A stretch of 64,000 nucleotides of DNA from Novosphingobium olei (GTDB taxonomy: Bacteria; Pseudomonadota; Alphaproteobacteria; Sphingomonadales; Sphingomonadaceae). Below are positions 30,072-39,161 of this stretch, piece by piece. Every line of letters begins with the position of its first letter. Position 1 is the stretch's first letter. A program made the translations under genes and the position numbers. The notes under the pieces are model-generated. The model was not told the origin of the DNA. It worked only from the letters and a program-made list of their open reading frames with translations, and made no database searches. The stretch is from assembly GCF_012927405.1 (NCBI RefSeq), contig NZ_JABBGM010000004.1:124001-188000 (forward strand). The letters run 5' to 3'.

Positions 30072-33000
30072 GGCATCTTTCCGCTTGCTGGAGGCTGAAT
30101 GTTGGCGGGCAGCACGATCACCGGCGTGCCGCCGGCGCGTACCCCGTTGGTCAGCCGCGAGACCGCCCGGCCCTTTTCGTCGACAAGGCCGAGGGTGCGC
30201 GGATCCTTGACGAACGACGGATCGTACATCGCCTTCACCGAGGTGATCAGCTGGTAGAACGGCGCGCGGATGTTGACGTTGAACTGGATCGGCAGGTTGG
30301 CGAGCTGCCGGGTGATGAAGTTGCGCTTCACGCTGGCACCCTGCTTGACGCCTGCAAACTTGACGTTGGTGACGATCTCGCCCTCCAGATCGCCCTGCAT
30401 GGCGATGGTCATCTCGCGGTAATCGAGCGACTTGAGCTGGTCGAAGGCGTAGTTCGCCATGGGCGAAAGGTCCTTGTAGGTCAGCGCGCCAACGTAGGAG
30501 ACGTTGCCTCCGGGCGGGCGGGCGACGAGCGATCCGCCGACAATCTTGCCGCCATCGGCATCGAACACCAGCGGCAACCGCCCGTCGAAGATGCCCGTGG
30601 CCGAAAGATTGCCGATCTCGAGCCGGGCGAGGAATTTCGCCGCATCGAGCCCGTCGACAACCATCGTGTAATGGCGCGTTTCGGCAAGGCCGAGCCGCAG
30701 TTCGGTCGGTTCCATCGTCAGCGTGCCGCCCAGGAACGGCCAGCGCGCGCCGTTCACGCGCAGCAGCTGTTCGGGCAGCAGCTGGATGTCGATCGTGCCG
30801 TCGTTGACCTCGATCCCGGGATTGACCGACGCGACCTTGAGCACCTGGTGCGGCGCGGTGACCATGCCCAGCAGATCGGTGAAGACGAGCTGGCCCGAAA
30901 GACCCCGCACCGGGCCGAATGCCGCGGCAAGATCCAGATTGTCGCTGCCGAAGGTGCCGCGGCTGGTGACCTTCTGCGCGGTCCAGTCGATGCGGCCCTT
31001 GCCCTTCACCGTGCCAGAAACGTTGGCGACCACGCCGAGCGCGAGGCGCGTGAGCTGATCGGGGCGCAGGCCGTTGTCGAACACCAGCCGGTCTACATCG
31101 AGATCGGCATGGCCGCTGGCATTGGTCAGATCGTGGCGAATCGCCACGCGGACGACTTCGCGATCGGCCTGCGGGTTGCGCAGCACCGCGGCTGCATCGA
31201 TCCTGTTATCGACCAGCGTCAGCGTGGCATCGCGCGCGGTCAGCTTCTCGAACCGCGCCGGGCTCTGCCGGTCTGTCAGGTCGAAGGTTGCGTTCGACAG
31301 GGTCAGTGCGCCGTCGACGAAGCGCCAGTCGCCCTTTGCGCCGCTCACGTCGAGCGGCACTGCGGCCAGCCGGGCCTCGACGCCGGAGAACGTGCCCGAC
31401 ATTTCGCCGCCGAGCCTTGCGACCACCTCGTCTAGCTTGAATTGCGTGGCACTCGCTTCCGGACCGAGCGCTACGTCGACCTTGCGCGCGGTCACCACGC
31501 CTGGCCAGGCAAAGCCGACGGGACCGCTCGCCAGCCGCACCGGCGTTTCGCCCAGGTGCCCGCTCAGCGCCAGCGCGTTGGTGCCGCCGGCGATGCGCAA
31601 GCCACCAGCGCCGTTGCGCAAGATCGGCTGCCCGCCGACCGGGCATACGATGAGGCTTTGCGCATCGAGCGCGACCGCGCCAAGTTCCAGCCTTTCGAAG
31701 CGCGGGGTCACGCAGCGGCGCCACAGCGCAAGGTCGCCGCGCGCGGAATAGGCGCCATGCAGCGGCAGTTCGAGCCCTTCGACCCGGCCGCCAGGAATGG
31801 CGCCAGACACCTGCGCCGTGCCCGCGAACCCGAGCGATCCATCGCCCACCTGCGCGATGGTGAGCTGCGGGATGGCGATCCGGCCGTCGCCCGCGCGATA
31901 TTCGTCCATGGCCACGCTGAACACGGCGCGGCCCGGCAGCGACTGTTCTAGCCGCGCGGTCACGTGCGGCATGCCCGGCCCGCCGGTGCGGAACGCGCCC
32001 GACATGCGCGGAGTGCGATTGCCGGCCGATGCCAGCTGGAAGCGCGATACGGTCAGCAGCGGCACCCCGCTACCTCCCTTCACCGCGGCCGCCGGCACGA
32101 CGAGGCTCCAGCCATCACCCTGCTTGCGGTAGGCGAGTTCGCCACCCAGCCGGCTACCGCGTTCTTGACTGGCGATCGCACGGCGGATCTGCGCGACCAT
32201 CGGCCCCAGCAGGGTGCCTTCGACCTGCGCCTGGGTAGAGGACAGCGCGCGGTCGAACACCGCCCCGCGCCGCAGGCCCTGCCCGTCGACCCCGCCGCGA
32301 AATTCCACCGTGGCGAATCCGTCGCGCGCTGCCACGCGGCCATCGACGGTGAGCAGCGCGACCGTGGTGCCGCCTGCGTGGACGCCGCCGGCATTGCCCG
32401 CGATCCGCCCGCCCAGCTTGCCATCGCGCCATGAAAGCGCGGAATCGAGCGCCAGCGATTCGAGCGCAAGTCCATCCGCGGCGATTTCGCCGGACCGCAG
32501 GCTGTTCTTGGCGACCGCCCCCTTGAAGTCGCGATCCCCGATGACATCGAGCGCCAGCGTCGCCGCTTCGCTGTGCAGGCCCTGGCAGTCGAGCGCGTCG
32601 AGCGAAAGCGGGCCCGTCAGACGCAACCGCTCGCCAGCGCTGGTGATCCGCGCGGAAAGCGCCGCATTGTCGATCCTGCAATCCGCGCTCGCCAGCCGTG
32701 GCGCGGCGCCGACGAGCGTACCTGCAAAGCCGTTGCGCAACTTGCCCTTGCCTCGCGCCACGAACGCCAGCGGGCCCATCGGGGTGTCGATCAGCGCCTT
32801 GCCGTTTGCAATCTCGAGGTTCAGCAGCGGCAGGCGAAACGGCTCGGTCGATGGCTTGTCCGGATAGATCAGCGGGTCGAGGCTGCCGAAATGGACGCCC
32901 CCATCGCGCCACTGGCCGTGCAGGCGCGGGTTGGTCAGCACGATCTTGCCGATCTGCGGCAGGCCGAGCCCATAGACGACGCGCAGCTCGGCACGCTCGA

Positions 33001-33292
33001 TGGTCAGATCGGGGTGCTTCGGATCGCCGATGACGATGTGCTTGAGCACTTCTACGCCGGGCGCGATCGTGTCGATCTCGTATGTCGCGGGCAAGCCGAG
33101 CGCAGTCAGCTCGCGCTGGATCACGCGATCGGCAATGCGCTCGCGCGCCAGCCAGAATGCGCCGGCCGTCGCGATCAGCGCGGTCCCGGCGACAAGTCCG
33201 GCAATGCGTGCCCGGCGGTTCCGGCGCGTCGGCAGCGCATCAGCGCCTTCAACCTCGCCCGGATCTTCCGCCAAATCGGTCGTGTCCCCCAT
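30068..33292 (-). CDS. ydbH: YdbH-family AsmA-like envelope protein
   Basis: This 1074-residue protein has one N-terminal membrane helix (about 28-48), then a long beta-rich periplasmic part. Such AsmA-like/RBG proteins form a hydrophobic groove that moves phospholipids between the inner and outer membranes; E. coli YdbH is one of three redundant bridges with TamB and YhdP. The C-terminal FDGRLPLVFDADGGKIVGG and YRDLSPMANYAFD-type segments match the YdbH domain. Start 33292 follows an open upstream extension of 6 codons. ynbE and ydbL follow with overlap and a 2-bp gap. Confidence 0.85.
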   Translation of the reverse strand: MGDTTDLAEDPGEVEGADALPTRRNRRARIAGLVAGTALIATAGAFWLARERIADRVIQRELTALGLPATYEIDTIAPGVEVLKHIVIGDPKHPDLTIERAELRVVYGLGLPQIGKIVLTNPRLHGQWRDGGVHFGSLDPLIYPDKPSTEPFRLPLLNLEIANGKALIDTPMGPLAFVARGKGKLRNGFAGTLVGAAPRLASADCRIDNAALSARITSAGERLRLTGPLSLDALDCQGLHSEAATLALDVIGDRDFKGAVAKNSLRSGEIAADGLALESLALDSALSWRDGKLGGRIAGNAGGVHAGGTTVALLTVDGRVAARDGFATVEFRGGVDGQGLRRGAVFDRALSSTQAQVEGTLLGPMVAQIRRAIASQERGSRLGGELAYRKQGDGWSLVVPAAAVKGGSGVPLLTVSRFQLASAGNRTPRMSGAFRTGGPGMPHVTARLEQSLPGRAVFSVAMDEYRAGDGRIAIPQLTIAQVGDGSLGFAGTAQVSGAIPGGRVEGLELPLHGAYSARGDLALWRRCVTPRFERLELGAVALDAQSLIVCPVGGQPILRNGAGGLRIAGGTNALALSGHLGETPVRLASGPVGFAWPGVVTARKVDVALGPEASATQFKLDEVVARLGGEMSGTFSGVEARLAAVPLDVSGAKGDWRFVDGALTLSNATFDLTDRQSPARFEKLTARDATLTLVDNRIDAAAVLRNPQADREVVRVAIRHDLTNASGHADLDVDRLVFDNGLRPDQLTRLALGVVANVSGTVKGKGRIDWTAQKVTSRGTFGSDNLDLAAAFGPVRGLSGQLVFTDLLGMVTAPHQVLKVASVNPGIEVNDGTIDIQLLPEQLLRVNGARWPFLGGTLTMEPTELRLGLAETRHYTMVVDGLDAAKFLARLEIGNLSATGIFDGRLPLVFDADGGKIVGGSLVARPPGGNVSYVGALTYKDLSPMANYAFDQLKSLDYREMTIAMQGDLEGEIVTNVKFAGVKQGASVKRNFITRQLANLPIQFNVNIRAPFYQLITSVKAMYDPSFVKDPRTLGLVDEKGRAVSRLTNGVRAGGTPVIVLPANIQPPASGKMP

Positions 33293-33327
33293 TGGCCCCT
33301 TCTTGCGCACTCCCCCATCATCGGCAA

Positions 33328-33349
33328 TGCACGTTTGTGCAAACGTGCA
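33328..33349. promoter_or_regulatory. 22-bp palindrome between ydbH and radC
   Basis: TGCACGTTTG and CAAACGTGCA are exact reverse complements separated by TG. The site lies in the short divergent region, 36 bp from the ydbH start and 10-31 bp from the possible radC starts. It looks like a dimeric regulator operator; no regulator is identified. Confidence 0.5.
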
Positions 33350-33358
33350 CGACCAAGA

Positions 33359-34123
33359 ATGGTGCCTGTGAGTTCCTCGATGCCCGACGAACCCCGACTC
33401 TTTCCTGAACGGGATCCCGATCGGCGATCAAAAGACCGCGTTCGCGAAGCCGGAAACGATCCTTCGGGCCACCGCGCCCGCCTGCGCCAGCGGCTGCTCG
33501 ATGGCGGCGACGATGCGCTGGCCGATCACGAAGTCATCGAATACCTGCTGATGACCGCAATCCCGCAAAAGGACGTGAAGCCGCAGGCGCGCATGCTGCT
33601 GCAGCGTTTCGGCTCGCTGGCCGCCGTGCTCAACGCCGACTGGCGGGCGCTGGTCGAAACGCCGGGGATCAAGGAAACGGCTGCAGCATCGCTGCGCATC
33701 GTCGGTGTAGCAGCCCGGCGCCTTGCCCGCACGGGCGTGCAGCAGATGCCCGTGCTGGGCAGCTGGCAGGCGCTGATCGACTACCTCACCATCGATATGG
33801 CGCACCTGACGCACGAGCGCGTCCGCGTGCTCTATCTCAACACGCAGAACCGCCTGATCCTCGACGAAAAGGTCGCCGATGGAGACATCGACGAAGCCGC
33901 GATCCATCCGCGCCGCGTCATCCACAAGGCGATGGACATTGGCGCAGCCGCGCTGATCCTGGTCCACAACCACCCGTCCGGTTCCCCCCAGCCGAGCCGC
34001 GCCGATATCCAGATCACCCAGAAGATCATCGAAGCTGGGCGACTGCTCGGGATCACCGTCCACGACCACGTCATCATCGGGCGCGAAGGTCACGTTTCGC
34101 TCAAGGCGCAGGGCCTGATCTGA
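33359..34123 (+). CDS. radC: RadC family JAB/MPN-domain protein
   Basis: This RadC-family protein of up to 254 residues has an N-terminal helix-hairpin-helix-like half (LRQRLLDGGDDALADHEVIEY) and a C-terminal MPN domain. The JAMM metal motif HNHPSGSPQPSRAD is intact. RadC proteins have no proven DNA-repair role; they are used as a marker of natural transformation or replication genes. Candidate starts are ATG 33359, GTG 33368 and ATG 33380; none has a strong ribosome-binding site. It is divergent from ydbH. Confidence 0.88.
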   Translation: MVPVSSSMPDEPRLFPERDPDRRSKDRVREAGNDPSGHRARLRQRLLDGGDDALADHEVIEYLLMTAIPQKDVKPQARMLLQRFGSLAAVLNADWRALVETPGIKETAAASLRIVGVAARRLARTGVQQMPVLGSWQALIDYLTIDMAHLTHERVRVLYLNTQNRLILDEKVADGDIDEAAIHPRRVIHKAMDIGAAALILVHNHPSGSPQPSRADIQITQKIIEAGRLLGITVHDHVIIGREGHVSLKAQGLI

Positions 34124-34195
34124 ACGCACAGGTGGACAAGCCCCCTTGTCCCGCGCCATGACCCGTCCAGGGTCGCGGCAAGGGGAAGATGCGTC

Positions 34196-35068
34196 ATGAC
34201 AAGACTGGACGACAGCAGGTTGGCGCAGGGCCCGGGCCGAGGTGCCACGCTGGCGATCGCCCTGGCACTGCTGTGGCTGATCGTCCTTGTGGCCGAAAAG
34301 CTGGCCGGGCAGCCGGGGCTGTCGCTGTTCGCGCTGATCGCCTTCGTCATTGCCCACGGCATTGCAACGATGGGCGCGCGCAGCATCGTGGTGTTCTTTG
34401 CCGTGACGATGCTGGTTTCGTTCCTCCTCGAAGCGCTGAGCATCGCCACCGGCTTTCCCTTCGGCTTCTATGTCCATCACATGGCGATGCCCCGGCCGCT
34501 GGGCGTGCCGCTGATCGTGCCGCCTTCCTACGCGGTCTATGGCTATCTCGGCTGGCGGCTCGCCTGCACCATCCTGCGCTGCGAGGAGCCCGGCCCTTCG
34601 GCGCAGCGCCTGCTGGGCGCGCCGCTGCTTGCCGCTTTCATCATTCCCGGGCTCGACCTCGTCGGTGATGCAATGGGTTCGACCGTCGCCGGCACCTGGA
34701 GCTATCTGCATCCATCGGGCTATTTCGGCGTGCCGCTGACCAATTTCCTCGGCTGGATCTTTACCTGCTGGGCGATGGTCCAGCTTTATGCGCTGGTCGA
34801 GGCGCTGACCGACCGCAAGGTTCGCCATCCCATCGCGCCAACGCGGTTGCGGGTGCTGCCGCCGCTCGTGTGGATCCTGCTCGCGCTGCAGTTCGTGCCC
34901 GACCTGTTGCGCGGCAACCCCGCGATCGCAAGCGTTGCGGGACGCAGCTTTCTCGTTTCGGACATTCTCGAATCCGGGGTGATCGTCGGCCTCCTCGCCA
35001 TGGGCCCACCTGCGCTCGCCGCGCTGTTTGCGGTGCTGGGCAGCCTCGGCACGCCAGCCCGGCGCTGA
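34196..35068 (+). CDS. Carotenoid biosynthesis protein, CruF-type hydratase family
   Basis: This 290-residue membrane protein has about eight hydrophobic segments and belongs to the CruF/bacterioruberin hydratase family (PF04240). The signature region IIPGLDLVGDAMGSTVAGTW and YFGVPLTNFLGW lies in the middle. CruF-like enzymes hydrate the C1'-2' end of carotenoids, giving tertiary alcohols. GGGGAAG precedes ATG 34196. Other carotenoid genes are not nearby. The NRDE gene follows with a 19-bp gap. Confidence 0.8.
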   Translation: MTRLDDSRLAQGPGRGATLAIALALLWLIVLVAEKLAGQPGLSLFALIAFVIAHGIATMGARSIVVFFAVTMLVSFLLEALSIATGFPFGFYVHHMAMPRPLGVPLIVPPSYAVYGYLGWRLACTILRCEEPGPSAQRLLGAPLLAAFIIPGLDLVGDAMGSTVAGTWSYLHPSGYFGVPLTNFLGWIFTCWAMVQLYALVEALTDRKVRHPIAPTRLRVLPPLVWILLALQFVPDLLRGNPAIASVAGRSFLVSDILESGVIVGLLAMGPPALAALFAVLGSLGTPARR

Positions 35069-35087
35069 GCGCAGGAGAAACAGGTTC

Positions 35088-35798
35088 ATGTGCGTCGCCG
35101 CGATCGCCTGGTCCGCGCATCCGCGCTGGCGGCTTGTCGTCATCGGCAATCGCGATGAATTCCACGACCGGCCCGCAGCGCCGCTCTCGCGCTGGGACGA
35201 TGGCACGATCGCAGGCCGCGATCTGCAGGCCGGCGGCACCTGGCTGGGCGTCAACGCCGCAGGACGGCTGGGGCTCGTCACCAACTACCGTGTCGACGGC
35301 TATCCGCGCGCCGGTGCCCCGTCACGCGGGAGCCTCGTTACCGACTGGCTGGGCGGACGGCAGCCCGGCGACCTTGCAGCGATGAACCCGTTCCACCTGA
35401 TCGAGGCCGGACCGGAAGGCGCGTGGCATCGCAGCAACTATCCCGAACTTGCCCGGACCCCGCTTTCGCCCGGGATCCACGGGCTGTCGAACGGCGGTTT
35501 CGACGATCGCTGGGCCAAGACTTTGCGGCTGGAGGCGGTCCTGGCCGACTGGCTGGCGCAAGCGGTGGAGGACATCGCCCCGCTTCTCGCCGCGCTGCGC
35601 GACGAAACGCCCTTGCCACCGCCGCCAAGCGGCGCAGGCCCCCTCGCCGGCTTTTCGCCCGTTTTCATTGCCAATCCGGTCTATGGCACGCGCTGCTCTA
35701 CCGTTGTCCTCGTCGATCACGATGGATGTGGCCTCGCCTTCGAGCGCAGCTTCGATGCAGCGGGGCGTGCCACTGGGGATGTGGAATTGCGGTTTTGA
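35088..35798 (+). CDS. NRDE (TANGO2-like) family protein
   Basis: This 236-residue protein has the NRDE motif that names the family at IGNRDEFHDRPAAPLSRW, with cysteine as residue 2 as in TANGO2. TANGO2-like proteins are linked to haem or lipid handling in eukaryotes; bacterial roles are not settled. The GTYL-type TWLGVNAAGRLGLVTNYR segment supports the assignment. Start 35088 follows CAGGAGA. The stop is 1 bp before the long palindrome at 35800. Confidence 0.83.
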   Translation: MCVAAIAWSAHPRWRLVVIGNRDEFHDRPAAPLSRWDDGTIAGRDLQAGGTWLGVNAAGRLGLVTNYRVDGYPRAGAPSRGSLVTDWLGGRQPGDLAAMNPFHLIEAGPEGAWHRSNYPELARTPLSPGIHGLSNGGFDDRWAKTLRLEAVLADWLAQAVEDIAPLLAALRDETPLPPPPSGAGPLAGFSPVFIANPVYGTRCSTVVLVDHDGCGLAFERSFDAAGRATGDVELRF

Positions 35799-35799
35799 C

Positions 35800-35873
35800 G
35801 TCCGATAATAACTGACGCGTCAGTCATCTATAACCTGCTACGTTCATGACTGACGCGTCAGTTATTATCGGAC
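35800..35873. repeat. 28-bp perfect inverted repeat with two 14-bp palindromes
   Basis: The 28-bp arms (35800-35827 and 35846-35873) are exact reverse complements around an 18-nt spacer. Each arm contains the palindrome ACTGACGCGTCAGT (35811-35824 and 35849-35862), centres 38 bp apart. A close relative of the arm sits at 61292-61323. It lies 1 bp after the NRDE gene and 73 bp before purB. It resembles a pair of TetR-type operators, or a stable hairpin; there is no T-run for a classic terminator. Confidence 0.8.
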
Positions 35874-35946
35874 GGCTAGCCCACACTTGCATCTGCTGCC
35901 CCCCTTCCCTAGCGGCGCGGGCGACAGAACTTTTCGGAGTCGAACC

Positions 35947-37260
35947 ATGGTACCCCGCTACGCCCGTCCCGCGATGACCGCCATCTGGGAGCCGGAAGCC
36001 CGCTATCGCATCTGGTTCGAAATCGAGGCCCACGCTACCGAGAAGCTGGGCGAACTCGGCGTCGTGCCGCCATTGGGCGCCAAGGCGCTGTGGGACTGGT
36101 GGGCGACCAATCCCGCCATCGACGTCGCCGCGATCGACGCGATCGAGGCTGTGACCAAGCACGACGTGATCGCCTTCCTTGACTGGGTGGCCCAGCAGGT
36201 CGGCCCCGAAGCGCGCTTCATGCACCAGGGCATGACCAGCTCCGACGTGCTGGACACTACGCTCGCCGTGCAGCTGACCCGCGCCGCGGACCTGCTGCTC
36301 GAAGACCTCGATGCGCTGCTCGCCGCGATCAAGCGCCGCGCCATCGAGCACAAGTACACGCCGACCATTGGCCGCAGCCACGGCATCCACGCCGAACCGA
36401 CCACCTTCGGCAAGAAGCTGGCCGAAGCCTATGCCGAATTCAGCCGGTGCAAGACCCGTCTCGAACACGCCCGCAGCGAGATCGCCACGTGCGCCATTTC
36501 CGGCGCGGTCGGCACCTTCGCCAACATCGACCCGTCGGTCGAGGAATACGTCGCGGAAAAGCTGGGCCTTGCGGTTGAACCGGTCAGCACGCAGGTGATC
36601 CCGCGCGATCGCCACGCGATGTTCTTTGCAACGCTCGGCGTGATTGCCAGCTCGATCGAACGCCTCGCCACCGAAGTGCGCCACCTGCAGCGCACCGAAG
36701 TGCTGGAAGCGGAGGAATACTTCTCGCCGGGGCAGAAGGGCTCGTCGGCGATGCCGCACAAGCGCAACCCTGTGCTGACCGAGAACCTCACCGGCCTTGC
36801 CCGGGTGGTCCGTTCGGCCGTGACCCCCGCCCTCGAAAACGTGGCGCTGTGGCACGAACGCGATATCTCGCACTCGTCGGTCGAACGCTACATCGGCCCG
36901 GATGCCACGATCACGCTCGATTTTGCGCTCGGCCGCCTGACCTCGGTGATCGACAAGCTGGTGATCTATCCCGAGCGGATGGAGAAGAACCTCAACAAGA
37001 TGGGCGGCCTGGTCCATTCGCAGCGCGTGCTGCTGGCGCTGACCCAGGCCGGGCTGGAGCGCGATGCCTCCTACCGCCTTGTCCAGCGTAACGCGATGAA
37101 GGTGTGGGAATCGGACGGCCAGCTCTCGTTGATGGAACTGCTCAAGGCCGATCCGGAAGTCGCCGCCGTGCTGACCGCCGAACAGATCGAGGAAAAGTTC
37201 AACCTCGACTACCACTTCAAGGCGATCGACACGATTTTCGCGCGCGTTTTCGGCGAATAA
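35947..37260 (+). CDS. purB: Adenylosuccinate lyase
   Basis: PurB cleaves SAICAR and adenylosuccinate to release fumarate in purine synthesis. The 437-residue protein has the fumarase/aspartase-superfamily signature GSSAMPHKRNP, TSSDVLDTTLA in the first third, and IGRSHGIHAEPTTFG, which carry the substrate-binding and acid-base residues. I start at ATG 35947, with GGAG about 8 nt upstream; the frame is open to 35887. A long palindrome lies just upstream, and repeat copy 2 begins 43 bp after the stop. Confidence 0.96.
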   Translation: MVPRYARPAMTAIWEPEARYRIWFEIEAHATEKLGELGVVPPLGAKALWDWWATNPAIDVAAIDAIEAVTKHDVIAFLDWVAQQVGPEARFMHQGMTSSDVLDTTLAVQLTRAADLLLEDLDALLAAIKRRAIEHKYTPTIGRSHGIHAEPTTFGKKLAEAYAEFSRCKTRLEHARSEIATCAISGAVGTFANIDPSVEEYVAEKLGLAVEPVSTQVIPRDRHAMFFATLGVIASSIERLATEVRHLQRTEVLEAEEYFSPGQKGSSAMPHKRNPVLTENLTGLARVVRSAVTPALENVALWHERDISHSSVERYIGPDATITLDFALGRLTSVIDKLVIYPERMEKNLNKMGGLVHSQRVLLALTQAGLERDASYRLVQRNAMKVWESDGQLSLMELLKADPEVAAVLTAEQIEEKFNLDYHFKAIDTIFARVFGE

Positions 37261-37303
37261 GCCGCAACACCCTCCGGACTCGCCTTCCGCGTCGATGCGA
37301 CTC

Positions 37304-37570
37304 AGGCGGCGTGGACAGATTCCACAGCGCCACGGCTGGAGGCAAAAAACGCCAGCGCGAGGAGGCGAGGTGACGCAATATCGGGAATATTGCGAGCCGA
37401 GCCGACGCTGCGATGGCGTTTTTTGGTCCAGCCCCTTTCGGGGTTGCCCTGGTGAAGGCCCCGGCGGCGTCGCTCGGCCTTGATGGAGGCCCACTCCACC
37501 TGCGGCCTCACTCCTTGCCGGGGCCTTCACCAGGGCAACCGTGGCGTTGCGGAATTTGTCCACGCCGCCT
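37304..37570. mobile_element. 267-bp MITE-like structured repeat, copy 2
   Basis: The 32-bp terminal inverted repeats (37304-37335 and 37539-37570) differ at 3 positions. Inside, CAAAAAACGCCA (37343-37354) pairs with TGGCGTTTTTTG (37414-37425). GCAATAT at 37375-37381 pairs with ATATTGC at 37387-37393. A perfect 24-bp arm at 37442-37465 pairs with 37517-37540. It is the same length as copy 1 (9063-9329); where the stems differ in sequence, both arms have changed together. It lies between purB and lapA in the same orientation as copy 1 relative to the downstream gene. Confidence 0.85.
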
Positions 37571-37575
37571 AGGGT
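37547..37575 (+). promoter_or_regulatory. Possible outward promoter at repeat copy 2
   Basis: TTGCGG (37547-37552), 17-nt spacer and TAGGGT (37570-37575). The -10 box begins on the last base of the repeat. lapA starts 33 nt after it. Confidence 0.4.
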
Positions 37576-37608
37576 TGCGACGGGCGGAAAGGGTCCGGAA
37601 GGGGAAGC

Positions 37609-37917
37609 ATGAAGGTCCTGCGAACGATTTTCTGGGTGCTCGTCATCGCCTTGCTGGCGGCTTTCACGGCCGCCAACTGGAACCCGGTCGAAGTGCGCAT
37701 CTGGCAGGGCCTCGTGCTCGATACCAAGCTGCCGGCGCTGGTGGTCTTCGCCTTCCTTGCCGGGCTCGTGCCGACCTGGCTGGTGTACCGCACCACCCGC
37801 TGGCGCCTGGGCAAGCGGATCGCGCAGCTCGAAGCCAACCTCGCCGCGCAGGCCTCGGCCTCGCTCACCTCCACGCAGCTCGATGCCGCTGCCAGCCAAC
37901 CGACAGAGACGCCGTGA
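37609..37917 (+). CDS. lapA: LapA-domain (DUF1049) membrane protein
   Basis: This 102-residue inner-membrane protein has two membrane helices (about 5-22 and 43-63) separated by a short WNPVEVRIW stretch, followed by a coiled, polar C-terminal tail. The E. coli relative LapA works with LapB in regulating lipopolysaccharide synthesis. Without lapB nearby, that role is inferred from family only. It overlaps pyrF as GTGA and follows repeat copy 2 by 38 nt. Confidence 0.82.
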   Translation: MKVLRTIFWVLVIALLAAFTAANWNPVEVRIWQGLVLDTKLPALVVFAFLAGLVPTWLVYRTTRWRLGKRIAQLEANLAAQASASLTSTQLDAAASQPTETP

Positions 37918-38588
37918 GCAACCCCATCTATCTCGCCCTCGACCTTCCCCGCCTCGACGCTGCCGTCGCGCTCGCCCAGAAGGTGCGCGGTCATGTCGGC
38001 GGCCTTAAGCTCGGGCTCGAATTCTTCTGCGCCCACGGCCACCATGGCGTGCACGAAGTCGCCAAGGTCGGCCTGCCGATCTTCCTCGACCTCAAGCTGC
38101 ACGATATTCCCAACACCGTCGCCGCCGCCATGCAGTCGATCCACGTGCTCGAACCGGCGATCGTCACCATCCACGCCTCGGGTGGGCGCGCGATGATGGA
38201 AGATGCCAAGGCAGCCGCGGGCGAAAACTGCAAGGTTGTGGCGGTCACTGTGCTGACCAGCCTCGATGATGGCGATCTCGGTGCCGTCGGCGTCAACAGC
38301 ACCGCGCACGACCAGGCATTGCGGCTTGCCGATCTGGCGCACGAAGCCGGGCTCGACGGCATCGTCTGTTCGGGTCACGAGGTGGCCGCGATCCACAAGC
38401 GCTGGAAGAGCGGCTTCTTCGTCGTGCCCGGCCTGCGACCTGCCGAAGCCGCGCTGGGCGATCAGAAGCGCGCTGTCACCCCGCGTGCGGCGCGCGACGG
38501 CGGGGCCAGCGTGCTCGTCATCGGCCGCCCGATCAGCCGCGCCGAAGATCCGGTCGCCGCCGCCCGCGCGATCGAAGCCACGCTCTGA
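37914..38588 (+). CDS. pyrF: Orotidine 5'-phosphate decarboxylase
   Basis: PyrF decarboxylates OMP to UMP, the last step of de novo pyrimidine synthesis. The 224-residue protein has LALDLPRLDAA at the start, the catalytic LDLKLHDIPNTV (Asp-x-Lys-x-x-Asp), and a VVPGLRP phosphate-binding segment. The GTG start at 37914 overlaps the lapA stop. It is followed after 4 bp by a GNAT gene. Confidence 0.94.
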   Translation: MSNPIYLALDLPRLDAAVALAQKVRGHVGGLKLGLEFFCAHGHHGVHEVAKVGLPIFLDLKLHDIPNTVAAAMQSIHVLEPAIVTIHASGGRAMMEDAKAAAGENCKVVAVTVLTSLDDGDLGAVGVNSTAHDQALRLADLAHEAGLDGIVCSGHEVAAIHKRWKSGFFVVPGLRPAEAALGDQKRAVTPRAARDGGASVLVIGRPISRAEDPVAAARAIEATL

Positions 38589-38592
38589 CGCG

Positions 38593-39096
38593 ATGCTCGC
38601 GATCCGGCTCGCGACCGCGGCAGACATCCCCACGCTGCGCCTGCTGGTAGAGCGCGCCTATCGCGGCGACACCGCGCGCGGTGGCTGGACTCACGAGGCC
38701 GACCTCCTCGATGACGAGCGCACCGACGAGCAGGAGCTTGCCGCAACACTCGCCGATCCCGCCTGCCGCCTGATCGTGGCGGTCGATGACGGTCGCTTCA
38801 CCGGCACCGTCACGATCACCCGCAAGAGCGATACCCATGCCTACCTCGGCATGCTGTGCGTCGATCCCGATCTGCAGGCTGCGGGTCTCGGCCGCCAGCT
38901 CATCGCGGCGGCAGAAGCGCAGGCCGCGCGCGACTTCGGCGCAACGTTCATGGAAATGACCGTGATCGACAGGCGCGCCGAGCTTATCGCCTGGTACGAA
39001 CGGCGCGGCTATGTCCGCACGGGCGAGATCCGCCCCTTCCCGATGCCCGGTGAATTTCCGTTCGCGATGGTTGTGCTGGAACGCGCACTCGCCTGA
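38593..39096 (+). CDS. GNAT-family N-acetyltransferase
   Basis: This 167-residue acetyltransferase carries a GNAT acetyl-CoA loop in LQAAGLGRQLIAAAE, preceded by YLGMLCVDPD and followed by WYERRGYVRTGE, the classical order of motifs. Substrate unknown. It follows pyrF by 4 bp, so it is probably on the same transcript. The start ATG is at 38593. Confidence 0.8.
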   Translation: MLAIRLATAADIPTLRLLVERAYRGDTARGGWTHEADLLDDERTDEQELAATLADPACRLIVAVDDGRFTGTVTITRKSDTHAYLGMLCVDPDLQAAGLGRQLIAAAEAQAARDFGATFMEMTVIDRRAELIAWYERRGYVRTGEIRPFPMPGEFPFAMVVLERALA

Positions 39097-39161
39097 GCGG
39101 TTCATCGCCGCGAAACTTCGTCTCGTCCACAAAGTTGGCACACGACAGGGAGACCGACCTG

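Larger units (their letters stand above)
37261..37608. other. Intergenic region occupied by repeat copy 2
   Basis: Of 348 bp between purB and lapA, 267 are the structured repeat at 37304-37570. Nothing else is seen except the lapA leader with GGAAGGGGAAG before the ATG. Confidence 0.7.

Noticed and set aside
35824..37899. 691-residue minus-strand frame opposite purB
   Set aside because: It runs antisense through purB and the 267-bp repeat without recognisable motifs.
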